From: Diphasiastrum complanatum
Lineage: Eukaryota > Streptophyta > Lycopodiopsida > Lycopodiales > Lycopodiaceae
Reading direction: 5' to 3'
NCBI GenBank assembly: GCA_029204225.1
Contig: CM055111.1
Span: forward strand, 30,595,464-30,659,463
DNA: 64,000 nt
The translations under genes and the position numbers were made by a program. This document shows positions 22,771-33,208 of this stretch, piece by piece (the first letter of the stretch is position 1; each line of letters starts with the position of its first letter). The notes under the pieces were generated by a model. The model ran no database searches, was not told where the DNA came from, and saw nothing but the letters and a program-made list of their open reading frames with translations.

Positions 22771-23299
22771 GCATCTAATGTGGATCAAGCATTGATCTTG
22801 AGATAAGACCAAGATTAGACCTATGCTTTGAGAAGGCACTTTTCAAAGTGGCTTTGTGAGAAGATCAGCAATACACGAAGATGTGTCGACATGTTCTAAG
22901 TTGATTTCACCTCCAATGAGCTTTTCCCTTACAAAATGGTGTGCCACTTCTATATGCCTGCTTCTTGCATGAAAAATAGGATTGTTTGCAAGAGCTTGTG
23001 CCGATATGTTGTCACATTTGATCAAGGGAAGATCATCCTCTTTGATGCACTTTAGCTCCATGATTAACCTCTTGATCCAAAGCACCTCTTTAGTTGTTGT
23101 AGTGAGTGCTTTGTACTCGGTCTCACAAGATGATAGAGATATGGTATCTTGCCTTTGAAAGCCAAGACACAAGATTGCCTCCAAGAAAGATAGTATATGC
23201 ATTAATGGACTTCCGATCCATTTTATCACGTGCAAATTTGGAATCTGAATAGCCAACAATGGTTAGATCTTCATTCTTGTACAATAAACCATAATTTTG
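22771..23299 (-). pseudogene. Copia RNase H
   Basis: The minus strand gives SLSSCETEYKALTTTTKEVL, KCDNISAQALANNPIFHARS and HVDTSSCIADLLTKPL, with the catalytic Asp/Glu positions conserved, ending near 22843; a few further codons precede the polypurine tract. A frameshift near 23123-23259 separates it from the RT frame. Its end is close to the RNase H tail of the fusion gene at 46036-46458. Confidence 0.85.
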
Positions 23300-24465
23300 A
23301 GTAGAAGATACATATCTTAGAACTCTCTTGGCCATCTTCCAATGTTGGATCTTGCAATCTTGCATAAATTGACTCAATTTGTGCACACAATAGCTCAAAT
23401 CGTGTCTAGTGATAGTAAGCCAAATTAAAGAGCCTATAAGACTTCTATAAAGTGTGATGTCCTCGAAGGATCTTTCATCACCTTTAATAGGATCTTTTAC
23501 ATGTTGCTCCATGGGAGTATCTATGCCTTTACAATTTTGCATATTGAATTTTCTCAACATAGAAAAGACATATCTAAATTGACAAATAAAAGCATACTCT
23601 TCATGAAAATTAATCTCAAGGCCCAAAATGTAATGGATCTCTCCTAGATCTTGCATTTTAAATTCTTTTCCTAATGCATTTTTGGTTTCTTGAACTAGCA
23701 TCAAACAACTTCCACTAAGAATAATGTCATCTACATAGATTAGAAGAATGACAATATTACTACCATCAAACTCTAAGTACATAGAAGGATCATAGTCACT
23801 AAGCACAAATCCTAATGAAAGTAGAAAGTTGTTGAGTCTTGAATACCATGATCTAGGTGCTTGTTTTAAGCCATAAAGACATCTAAATAGCAAACACATC
23901 TTAGATTTATCCTTGATAAATCCTTGAGGTTGTTCCATGTATATCTCCTCCTCAAGATAGCCATTCAAAAAACAGTTGGAGACATCAAGTTGAAACAATT
24001 TCCACTTAAAAAATGAGACAAGAGAGATTATGATTCTTATTGTCACCATCTTTGCTACAGGAGCAAAGGTTTCTTCATAGTCAAGGCCATATATTTGTGA
24101 AAGCCTTTAGCACATAATCCATCCTTGTACTTGTTGATGGAGCCATCATGATTGTACTTGATCTTGAACACCCACTTGCATCCAATGATATGCATATAAG
24201 GTGGTGGATCCACTAGCTCCCATGTGTGGTTGGTGATCAAGGCATCATATTCAATCTTTATGGCCTCATACCACTCCTTGGTATTGAGGGCTTCTTGAAC
24301 ATCTTTGGGCTCCTCATGAGAAACAAAATAAGCACAAGTGGAATCAAAATCCACTTGTTTTCCTTTGTCATCATAAGTGAGCCTCTTGGGCTCGGATCTC
24401 TCCCTCATGGATCTTCTAGGAGTGAAAATCCGAGGACTTCCATCTTCAAATCTTGACTCCTCCAT
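23123..24465 (-). pseudogene. Copia reverse transcriptase
   Basis: Two minus-strand frames. The first (24465-24055) holds the linker and RT start (TWELVDPPPYMHIIGCKWVF, KIKYNHDGSINKYK). The second (24049-23123, 308 residues) holds LDVSNCFLNGYLEEEIYMEQ, YGLKQAPRSWYSRLNNFLL, the active site LLIYVDDIILSG and LRYVSSTQNYGLLYK. A frameshift at about 24050 breaks RT within its N-terminal third; the YVDD site is intact. Confidence 0.88.
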
Positions 24466-24469
24466 ATGT

Positions 24470-25008
24470 TGATTTTCTTAAATAACAATAGGTGATAGAT
24501 TTTGAGGTTGCTTGATCTCGGCCCCTCCAAGATTGGACTTTTCTTCTTCATGAAAAACTACATCTCTACTATCAATTACTTTAGAGGTAGAGAGCATGTA
24601 GACTCAATAGGCTTTCTTGTTGGATGAATATCCAACCATTACTTTTTTGCTTGCACAAGGATCATCCTTCTTTCTCGTTTCCAAGGGAATATGGACAAAG
24701 CATATGCATCCAAATACTCTAAGGTGTTCAACCTAAGGTTTCTTCAAATAAAGTGCTACATATGGTGACTTTCCTCCAAGTGCAACATGAGGGAGTCTAT
24801 TGCAAAGATAGTTTGAACAATTGATAGTCGTCACCCCAAAAGTCTTTTGGCAAGGATGCCTCAATTCTAATGGTTTTGGCACATTCACATGGTGTTCTAT
24901 TCTATCTTTCAGCCACCCCATTTTGAGATGCTATATATGCACAAGAAAACTCCCTTTTAATGCCTTCAAGCTCACAATAATCATGAAATTTATTGGAAGT
25001 GTACTCAC
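24470..25008 (-). pseudogene. Copia integrase second half, left of a solo LTR
   Basis: The minus strand from 25008 reads SKKFHDYCELEGIKREFSC-like sequence, then ASQNG, NRLPHVALGGKSPYVALYLK, PLETRKKDDPC and FHEEEKSNLGGAEIKQPQNL. These are the C-terminal half of the integrase core and the tail. Several frameshifts are present. It continues across the LTR into 25664. Confidence 0.8.
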
Positions 25009-25663
25009 TGTGAAAAATACAGATCCTAAGTGGATCTAAACTCCAAGATCATTGGCTTGAATGCTTGCACTCCAAACTACATAAGCTAGGAATTGGCAAC
25101 ACATTCTATGCTACCTAGAATGCAAAGAACTTGATCAAAAAGCATTTATCACAAATGGAAACTTCCATAAACATCAAGTGCGGCCCAAAATAGCATTATA
25201 CAGTCCATAATACATCAGCCTACCACTTTTGGAAAGCACCTAAGATCATACACAATAGCTTGAAGACAATACACACAACAATGCTCTCAATGGAGGAAGA
25301 AACAATGACAATGATCTATTGATCTCAATGAAGCATACAAAAGGTTTCTCCAACCTGTTCTCCACGACTTCCCTACTATTTATGGATGAGGAAGATGACT
25401 CTCTCTCCTCTCTCTAGAAGGTACTTGACCCTAGATATTCCCTATATAGGAAAAATAGCTAAAAATGGCTTATATGACCAAAATACATCAAAATGGTCTC
25501 ATTTTGAAGGGTATGAAGTTTGACACTTCATCATACTGAAAAAATATAGTAAATAAAAACATTGTGGCCTGGTTCACACGTGCAAAACTCCAGAACCAAA
25601 ACTATTTACAATTTTAGCCAATTTAGGTCTCAAACTAGCTAGGAAATGTTGACAATTTTCACA
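25009..25663 (-). repeat. Solo Copia LTR, 655 bp, with 5-bp target duplication
   Basis: Runs TGTGAAAAATACAGATCC to TGACAATTTTCACA. CTCAC occurs at 25004-25008 and again at 25664-25668. No internal sequence remains. Orientation is minus, judged from its likeness to the LTR stub at 16298 whose primer site is known. It interrupts integrase coding that continues on both sides. A TATA-like CTATATAGG lies near 25441-25450. Confidence 0.93.
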
Positions 25664-26503
25664 CTCACCACCTCCATCACTTCTAAGAGTCTTGATTTTG
25701 TAAGAAAATTGCTTTTCAACTAGAGCTTTGAACTTTAGGAAATAGTCAAACACCATAGACTTTGAAGCTAGAAGATATACCCAAGTAAATCTACTAAAAT
25801 CATCAATGAAAGTTACAAAGCAAGTAGCACCACCCTTGCTTTTTGAAGATGAGAAGTGCACATCTGAGTGTATGAGCTCCAATGGATGTGTAGTTTTGAT
25901 AGATGACTTTGAAAAAGGCTTCTTATGAGACTTAGATATGGCACAAGCCTCACATGGCTTGAAATTGGAGATAAGATTTGGCAAGCCAATAGCTTTGGCT
26001 TTCTTGACCATGGACACCATAGAATTATAGTTAGGATGTCCCAACCTTCTATGCCATAGTTCCTCCAAAGACATGAGTAGCAAAAGCACTATCACGAGAG
26101 TTAGCATACTCTTTGGGATCAAGCTTGTAGATTTCACCATATCTAGACCCAAATGCAAGGATCTCATCATGCTTCTTGATTGTACATGTTCAACATTGAA
26201 ATTCACATCTAGTCCACTATCAAACAATTGCCCAACACTAATAAGATTTTTTGTTAACTTGGGAACAAAAAGTACATTAGACAGAGAAAGAACTTTTGAT
26301 GAAGAAAGCTTTAAGAGAATGGTCCCTATGCTTTCAATAGCACACTCATGATCATTTGTTGTGTAGATGGACTTCTTGGCTCCTTCATAAGGTGACATGG
26401 ATGAAAAAGAATACTTGGAGCTACACATATGTGAGGAAGCTCCACTGTCGATATACCACGAACCATCCTTCTTAAAAGGTGATGAAGAAAAACTTGAGAC
26501 CAT
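25664..26503 (-). pseudogene. Copia protease, GAG_pre-integrase and integrase start
   Basis: One open minus-strand frame of 309 residues whose last part runs into the solo LTR. Residues 16-26 are WYIDSGASSHM, the aspartic protease site. About 150-205 carry the integrase zinc region (LWHRRLGHPNYNSM ... CEACAISKSHKKPF). About 215-285 hold LIHSDVHFSSSKSKGG with the first catalytic Asp, VTFIDDFSRFTWVYLL and IKTLRSDGGGE with the second. The frame between protease and zinc region is locally scrambled (about 105-145) by two compensating shifts. Confidence 0.87.
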
Positions 26504-26882
26504 AAGAGATCCCTCTCCATCACTTGCATGAGCATCTTCCTTCTCTTCATTAGAAATGTTGGCTTGCTTGAATTGACTCTTCTTCTTGAAGCAATTGGTG
26601 GCATAATGCCCCTTCTTGCCACAAAAGAAACACTTGATGTTTTTCTTCTTCTTCTTGGATGTGGAAGCTTGAGAGGACTCATCCTCATCTCCTTTCTCCC
26701 TGGAAATAAGATTGTTCTTGCTTGAAGAGGATTGGTGTTGATTCTTACTTCTTGTCTTGATTGTTCAGAAATGAGCACACTTTGGAGTGCTTCCAAACTT
26801 GGTAGCTCTCCAATGGCATAACTCTGAACAAGGTTGTCATATTCCTCCTTTAACCCATTAAGTATAACTGGAATGGCTGATG
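26504..26882 (-). pseudogene. Copia gag C-terminus with zinc knuckle
   Basis: The minus strand gives VILNGLKEEYDNLVQSYAIG and ELPSLEALQSVLISEQSRQE, typical of the end of the Copia capsid domain, then after a frameshift near 26700 KCFFCGKKGHYATNCFKKK, a canonical CCHC knuckle, running into the protease ORF. The first part of gag is missing. Confidence 0.85.
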
Positions 26883-27400
26883 ATCTCGGTTCTCCCTCTG
26901 CTTTGGAGAGATTAGCTTGGTTCTTGTTTCAATCCTCGCACTCTCTTTCTGATGCTTGTGACATCCTTAACCATTTCCTGCATCATACCTGGACTAACTC
27001 TTGACTTGCTCTTTCTTTCGGTCCACCTGACTTGACCGCTTCTACCTCTCCTTGGCTGCATCTTGGATTCGCCTCCTCCGAGTTGAAACACATACTTTCA
27101 CTGCCTTTTCTTATCATAACCCTGTAATGCTCAAGTGCTGCTTTCATCAACTTCTCTCTTCTTCCTTCTTTTCGCCTTACATCATCATGAACGCCTCTCT
27201 TCTTTCCTCTCCCTCCCTGTTATTAACACTTTGGTCAACCATGGCTACTACTCCTTCCTTGGAACATAGAGCTAATAAAAGAAAAAGAGTCAATAAATGT
27301 GTTGCGAGGGCATGGCTTCCTGCGCATATAAGCTCATGACCCAATGAGCACGCAAGGCGATTGTAAATAGAAATAATGGACTTGGGCCCCTTGTAATTAA
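26883..27400 (-). other. Unclassified segment with a basic 49-residue ORF
   Basis: The minus strand has an ATG at 27061 opening a 49-codon frame to a stop at 26912. It is very basic, with QPRRGRSG near the start and KDVTSIRKRVRGLKQEPS at the end. No family was recognised. Upstream (27100-27400) is a purine-rich leader-like stretch with a TATATGCGC near 27325. It could be the 5' end of another retroelement, cut at 26883 by the Copia gag. Confidence 0.3.
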
Positions 27401-27439
27401 AATAAAACTTGAGGCCCAAAATCATTTTAAACTTAGAAG

Positions 27440-28067
27440 TCTATTATTTTAGAGTTGGGTCCAACTTGGGATCACAAGAATCTTGTGAATTCTAATGTAC
27501 TTTTTGTGGACCTTTGGATTAAGTTGGGTCCAAGATGAATGGTTAGGATCAATGTACATATTAGCCAATAGAATTTTGGGGCAAGGGCCTTCCCCATTTA
27601 TAAAAAGACACCATTTGTACTTTATTTTCATGCTTAATGAGAAGGAGGAAACTCTACCAAATTTTGGAGAGAAGCATCCTCATTTGCTATTCACTACTTG
27701 CTAATGTGCTTGATTGTGTTTTTCTTTTGCTCTCAAGTTTGCAAGTTTTTGGTTTCCATAGTTAAAGTTTTTGCATTAGCAAGCACAAGGAGCATTTGAG
27801 CTAACCTCCACCCTCACTCTCTCTCTCCACCTTCTCTCTATTACTCTCTTCTTATCTTCTATTCTATTCTTCTCCTTCACAAGATCATGATGAATGTTAG
27901 TTTAGCGGAGTAGAGTTAGGGGTGTGTAGTGTTAGTGGTGATAGAGTTAGAGAAAAAGTAGAGAACTACCTAAAAGTAGCATCTATTCGTAGTTAGGCAC
28001 TATCCAGTGTTCAAACCCTTGTTGACAGGTAGGAGGGCTACTACTACACGAGATCTTCGACCCTACA
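27440..28067 (+). repeat. Gypsy 5' LTR, left end uncertain
   Basis: The right end is clear: CGACCCTACA at 28067, one base before an Asp-tRNA primer site. A TATA-like TTATAAAAAG lies at 27598-27607, followed by pyrimidine-rich sequence. The start could not be fixed because no second copy is in the window; 27440 is an estimate. Confidence 0.6.
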
Positions 28068-28068
28068 G

Positions 28069-28086
28069 TGGCGCCGTTGCTGGGGA
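28069..28086 (+). other. Primer binding site, Asp-tRNA type
   Basis: TGGCGCCGTTGCTGGGGA matches the complement of the plant Asp(GUC) tRNA 3' end except for one base (T for C). This primer is used by plant Tat/Athila Gypsy elements. Confidence 0.88.
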
Positions 28087-29015
28087 TAGGTTTCCACTAA
28101 CTAGGCAACTGCATTTTAGCTATTTCTTGCTTTTTGGAGTAGTTTTAGGTAGATTTTTGGGTGTTTAGAGTTAGTTTTCTATATTTTTTTGTGTTTGGAC
28201 TGTTCACAGCTAGCGGAGGAGGTGTGAGAGGGTAGAGGAGGCCCTAAACAGCCTCTAAGGATTGAAATCCAAACCAACTAGTAAAAAACCAAAAAAAATA
28301 CACCAATCTACATTTTGGGAAAAAAGAGCCAAATTTTCTATCAGATTTTGTTTTCTCCAAAACCAGTGAGAATTAACCCTCGCATGACTGGCAACAGCTC
28401 TAGGGTACTGTCTCAGACCTGCATAGAAGCCTGCGAGATTTAGTTCCAAGTAGATTGCAAAAATCTGAGAGAAAATCATAAAAATTCAAAAAACCCTTGT
28501 AAAAGTCCAAAAAAATTCAAATCTTCATAAGAACTCTCGCAGAGCCCTCTGAAGTTCCATCTTAGTGAGACCAGGACACAGAGAGCTTGCGAGAGTTAGT
28601 TCATTGTCTAAGTGCCTGTGCAAGAATTCCCATGGGAAAAAAGATAGGAAAATACCAAAGAATCCTCGCAGACACTAAAATTTTTAGTTCTAGTAGGCAA
28701 GAACCCTCGTAGAGAATTATGAAGTTCCATCTCAATGAGACTAGGACACAGAAGAGTCTGCGAGAGTTAGTTTGATTCTAGTGAGCAAAAAATTGGGCTT
28801 AAGTGCTAAAAAGTCACTAAAAAGTGAAGATCCAACAAATTCTTCTAGAGAAAACTCTCACAGACCATTTCAATCGATCTAGAATGTCAATTTCCATTAG
28901 TGAAGAAGTATGCGAGAGTTCATACTGATTATTGGTGAAGATAAAGCCAAACTAGTGAGAAATTTTCACTTCTTGTGAGAGTTAACTCTCGCAGAAATTT
29001 GTAGAATTAGATACC
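28087..29015 (+). repeat. Gypsy leader with repeated hairpin arms
   Basis: Non-coding, about 930 bp between primer site and gag. It carries inverted arms of AACTCTCGCA and TGCGAGAGTT at 28374/28432, 28532/28588, 28702/28758, 28853/28911 and a near-palindrome at 28974-28993. Paired arms are about 45-50 nt apart. Surrounding sequence (GAAGTTCCATCT.A.TGAGAC.AGGACACAGA) is also repeated, at 28551-28583 and 28720-28751. Confidence 0.8.
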
Positions 29016-29735
29016 AAAATATGACGGATCATCAGATCTCATCCGCTTCTTCCAAATCTACAAGCAAGCCTATGAAATCTATGGCAGTCAGACACCTGTA
29101 GAGAAGTTGATGTTGTTCCCCATGTCACTAGTTGGTTTTTCAATCTGGCAGAGGAAGAAAAATCCACTTGGGAAGTAGTTAAAGCGGGTCTCATCACGTG
29201 CTTTAAACCAAAGAAGTTCCTAAAAGACCCATTCCTAAAGCAGGGTCAGGATGGGAAAAAGAGAAAGGGTCACAGACTATATTGAGCGGGTCAAACATCT
29301 ACAATTCGAGTGCAGTGCAACTCTAATTCCATGTGGTGATCATGTGGTTCCTTGCGGGATTACCACGTAGCATTAGGAGAGAACTGAAACGACGGGAGCA
29401 GTATGCTACTCTGCAAGAAGCTATGGAAGATGCCATCAGGGAAGAGGATGAGAGATCAAACGACAAATATCCATCCACCCATACTCCTACTTCCTCGATA
29501 GCATCATCATTATCAACTGCTTCCACTCTATTCACAAAACTGTTGATGGAACAAATGACAAAATTATACAAATAGTAGATGGAGCAGCTTATGGTGTAGT
29601 TTGATCAGAAACTAAAAGCCTTACAAGGAGCTATAGCAGCAACGCCAAGTCTACCGAAACAAAACCAACTATAGTATCCCTGACGTGAAAATGTATGGTG
29701 TTCAGTATGCACACACACTTCCAAGACAGAAGTGA
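29016..29735 (+). pseudogene. Gypsy (Tat/Athila-like) gag
   Basis: The plus strand gives LIRFFQIYKQAYEIYGS, EKLMLFPMSLVGFSIWQ, then after shifts STWEVVKAGLITCFKPKKFL, RERVTDYIERVKHLQFECSA, and from 29333 MWFLAGLPRSIRRELKRREQ. This is the retrotrans_gag capsid region. The end, near ENVWCSVCTH, looks like the first half of the CPxC zinc motif seen in the Gypsy gag at 41.9 kb. At least three frameshifts or stops. It is cut near 29735 by a minus-strand Copia. Confidence 0.85.
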
Positions 29736-29739
29736 GGTT

Positions 29740-30430
29740 CACCCAGATCAGTCATGTCGAATTCTGAGAACAGCATCTATTTTGTATCCTTGACCATTTT
29801 GGTATTGTTGCTGAAGAGCAATGTATCATCAACGTACAATGTGATGATAATGAAGGATTGTTGCACTGCCCTTAAATAAACGTTACAATCAACAATGTTT
29901 GGTTCGAATCCTTGTTCAATGAGAAATGTGTTGATCCTCTAAAACCAAGCTCTGGCATACTGTTTCAAGCCGTACAGTGCTTTGTGGAGTTTATAGACAT
30001 GATTCTTCATGCCTTTCAGAATGTATCCTTTGGGCTCGATCATGTAGATATCTTCTTGTATGACTCCGTTCAGATAGGCTGTTTGTACATCAAGTTGATG
30101 TACTTCGAGGTCGGCAGCTGCAGCATAAGACAAGAGCATTCGGATCGACAAATGTTTGACGACTGGACTAAAAGTCTCACTGTAGTCGACATTCGAGATC
30201 TGGGTAAATCCTCGTGCTACTAGTCTAGCCTTCCTTCGATCAATTGCTCCGTTGGCATTATATTTGATCTTAAAGATCCATTTGCAATTAATAATATTGC
30301 AACCAATAGGAGTTTCGACTAATGACCATGTCTGATTCTTGATCAGAGAGGAATACTCTCTGTCCATGGCTTCTCTCCAGAGATCATAGTCTGGTTGGCT
30401 AAGTGCCTCTTCGACTGTCATCAATTCCTA
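29740..30430 (-). pseudogene. Copia reverse transcriptase, first half
   Basis: The minus strand reads TVEEALSQPDYDLWREAMDR, NQTWSLVETPIGCNIINCKW, FTQISNVDYSETFSPVVKHL, LDVQTAYLNGVIQEDIYMIE and YGLKQYARAWF, then a stop at 29939-29941; it continues after the stop to the active site LYVDDTLLF and MTDLGE near 29745. Very close to the fragment at 8383-9960. The RNase H is lost at the Gypsy junction. Confidence 0.88.
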
Positions 30431-31510
30431 CATTAAGAGACAGGCAGACTCCGGAGTATACCTTGTGGGTTGTGTGCGCACTCATCTTGATGTTCTTGGA
30501 GGATTCGACTGATGAACCACTCTTGGAACTTGTTGCCGGGTAGCAACAACATCTTCGTCTGATTCGTTGTCTCGAAGTGGGTTGACAATAGACACGCCTA
30601 AGCTAGAAGCTCGGACTGTCATGTCAATGGTGGGAGATGTAAGTTCTTCTTGAGCAATATCCTTGCCTTTGAGGTCGACGAATTGATCCTCAATAAAGAC
30701 TGTATCCCGGCTATATAAGATTTGTTGGGCATCAGGATCGTACAGCTTTTAGGTGTTATCAGACGAAGTATATCCAGTTAGGATGGTCTTGAGACCTTGG
30801 AAGTCCAATTTCTTCCTTGTGTCTTTTGGGATCTGCGTGTAGGCAATGCAGCCGAACCCTCTTAGGTTCTTCAAAGAAGGCTTAGAGCATGTCCACACCT
30901 CGTGGGGTGTCTTGTCTGAGAGAGCCTTGGTCGAACATCTGTTCTAGACGTAAGCTGCAGTGGAGATAGCTTCAACCCAGAATCTCTTGTGCAACGATGC
31001 ATGCGATAGCATACATTTAGCAAATTCGACTAGAGTACGGTTCTTCCTCTCAGCTAAGCCATTAGACTGAGGACTGTAAGGAGTGATAAATTGCTGCTCA
31101 ATGCCTTGGCTTTGACAATACTCCTTAAACTTGATAGAGATATATTCTCCACCATTGTCTGACCTTAGGGCCTTGATCGTCATTCCAGTCTCCTTTTTTG
31201 CATGCTCTATGAAGATTCTAAAGCAGTTGAAAACTTCTGATTTTTTCTTTATGAAATACACCATCGTCCTTCTGGAGAATTCGTCAATAAAAGTTATAAA
31301 ATACTTGGCATCCTTCAACAAAGGATTTTTCATCGGGCCACAAATATCTGAATGTACAACATCTAGCAATCCTCTAGCAATATGCTGATGGCTTGACTTA
31401 AATGGTTTCCTAGTTTGTTTACCAACTAGACACAGGTAACTCAACTTTTTTGTGAGGATAGTCGAGATCAAGGACAATAGATTGTCTAGACATTCGTTGT
31501 ACAACAGCAT
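30431..31510 (-). pseudogene. Copia integrase
   Basis: The minus strand gives the end of the zinc region (LVGKQTRKPFKSSHQHIARG), VHSDICGPMKNP (first Asp), YFITFIDEFSRRTMVYFIKK, ALRSDNGGEYIS (second Asp) and SPQSNGLAERKNRTL (Glu), so all three catalytic residues are present. A stop follows AAYV at 30944; the C-terminal part (KALSDKTPHEVWTCSKPSLK and LKTILTGYTSSDN) continues to about 30480. The cysteines of the zinc region are partly lost. Confidence 0.87.
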
Positions 31511-31933
31511 GATTTAAATGACCAAGTCTATAATGCCAAAGTAAACTTTTATTTGTATGAATTGAAGTACTGAGAGCCTTACTAGAGGCAGAAAAGCAAT
31601 GACTTAATTTATACAAGTATCCACGCCTCTTTTCAAGTGCTAGGATCTTGCATGTCCTATCAACTACTTTACATTGATCACATTCGAATTCTACTCTGTG
31701 TCCTAGATCTGTGATTCTGCTTACAGAGAGCAGATTCGTAGATAACTTTGGTACATACAGGACTTTAGAGAGTAGCTTAGACTGATCATTCACAAAGCAA
31801 AATCTTACAGTGCCTTCACCTTTAATAGCTTGTGTGCTATTGTTGCCAAGGTGAACGAACTTCTGGGCACTGTAAGGTGTATAGGACTCGAAACAGCCAA
31901 TGAGGCTAGTCATGTGCTGAGTGGCTCCGGAAT
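31419..31933 (-). pseudogene. Copia protease and GAG_pre-integrase, cut by a LARD-like LTR
   Basis: The minus strand opens at the LTR junction with NSGATQHMTSLIGCFES; the protease Asp of D-S-G falls at or just beyond the cut. It goes on through FVNDQSKLLSKVLYVPKLST, NLLSVSRITDLGHRVEFECD and LLWHYRLGHLNHAVVQRMSR. Gag and the front of protease are not found on the other side of the LARD-like element. Confidence 0.85.
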
Positions 31934-33117
31934 TGTTGTAAAGCTACCTTTACAAGCTTTACTTTCCGGCGCCACTGGCGCCAGCATTGTCCCCGGCGCC
32001 AGCAACGCCCCTGCTACTCCCGACGCCATTGTGACCAGAATCTAGCCGGCGCCAAGTTCCTATGGCTGAAAATCTTTGATCGGTTCTAGTGAAGTCCAGA
32101 GAGCTCAGATCGATGTGCAATCACCTCACATGATCTAGGCATGATTAAAGTAAGCCTGGGGATCAATAAATTCTAGAGTGAGAAAATGACTTTCTAGAGA
32201 GAGAAAAAATGTGCTTTACCAGCCTGGGTAGAGTGCTTGGTATAAGGGGGGTCCCGAATCCCACCAATACTATAGGGGAGTGAGGGTTGCGACTCAGGGT
32301 CTCAGCCTCCCTTGCTGGAATGTTGTCCTGGCACTCACCTTGGCATGCCAGCTCCCGGGAGACTAGGGTCAGTCACACACTTGAATTGTAACCTTCTCAG
32401 ATTTATCAATAAAGTGGGATTTTTCTCAAACTGACTCTGATTACCTTCTGGGTTTCAGTGTTCGGTAAAAGCGCTAGTTGTAAGGCCGCTTCAAAATTTT
32501 TAAGTTGGCACATAGCTGAGGGTCGTATCCCGGGATGCCAGCGGTATGTCGTCGGGACCATTCGATCCGTGGCACCAGCGGTATGCTGTAAGGACCATTT
32601 GGTCCAGGAACTGGTTGTCTCCATATCTGTCGCGGCTTATGTTCTGAGTGTTCCTTGCATGAACGTGAATGGGTTAAGCTCTTGGGGAACGGGCTCTAAC
32701 CTGTAGGCTGAGTTGGATGGCTTGCTTGGGTGGAAGTTACCTGTTTATGGCTGTCCAGTCTGGCGTGGCACCAGGTTGGCTTCCAGCGCTCGTGACGAAG
32801 CTTTAAGCTGGTTAAGTATGATGTAAGTCAGACCGCTTGTTTGGAATGGATGTTACTCGTTTGTAACAAAGCTTCGAGTTGGTTAAGTCTGATGTATGTC
32901 GGGCGGCTTGCTTGGCGGGAAGTCACCCACATCGAGACCTCCGATCTGGCATGGCGCCAGTTTGGATCTCAATGTTGGTTTTCGGAACTTCAAGTTGGTT
33001 AATACTGATCATTGTTGGCGAGTTGGCTGCTTGTATGTCAAGTGGGTCTGGATGGCAAGAGTTGAAGGCTGGAAAGCTAAGTCGTGGTTTCCGACTCCCT
33101 TTGGGATGCCTGCGCTA
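31934..33117 (+). repeat. 5' LTR of the LARD-like element
   Basis: Identity with the second copy covers 31934-32564 and stops where that copy is cut. If the site at 33122-33134 is the primer site, the LTR ends at CGCTACA near 33117 and is about 1.18 kb long, with an unusually long repeat-filled U5. If not, the LTR is about 631 bp. Early features include several GGCGCC motifs and an AATAAAG near 32409. Confidence 0.6.
32538..33033 (+). repeat. Imperfect tandem repeats in or after U5
   Basis: Two units of about 37 bp based on CCAGCGGTATG..GT..GGACCATT.G.TCC lie at 32538-32569 and 32575-32606. Further right, three copies of a unit based on AAGCTT.RAGYTGGTTAAGT.TGATGTA.GTC lie near 32800-32855, 32868-32915 and 32985-33025, alternating with CGGCTTGCTTGG-like blocks. 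Confidence 0.7.
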
Positions 33118-33121
33118 CATG

Positions 33122-33134
33122 TGGTATCATAGCC
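33122..33134 (+). other. Possible primer binding site
   Basis: TGGTATCATAGCC differs by one base from TGGTATCAGAGCC (initiator Met tRNA) and follows CTACATG, so it could mark the LTR end near 33117. A one-mismatch 13-mer in this position is suggestive, not proof. Confidence 0.5.
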
Positions 33135-33208
33135 GACTGGCCGGTCAGCTATGCGGATCTCACGGAAATGGCCATTGTTTGGGTTCATCAAGACAACTGT
33201 TGTGCAAG

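Larger units (their letters stand above)
22757..26882 (-). mobile_element. Degenerate Copia element, split by a solo LTR
   Basis: A nearly complete minus-strand gag-pol: gag end (26504-26882), protease and first integrase half (25664-26503), solo LTR (25009-25663), second integrase half (24470-25008), RT (23300-24465), RNase H and polypurine tract (22757-23299), then a 3' LTR. The gag N-terminus and 5' LTR are missing, replaced near 26883 by unclassified DNA. Domain order is Copia (integrase before RT). Confidence 0.88.
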
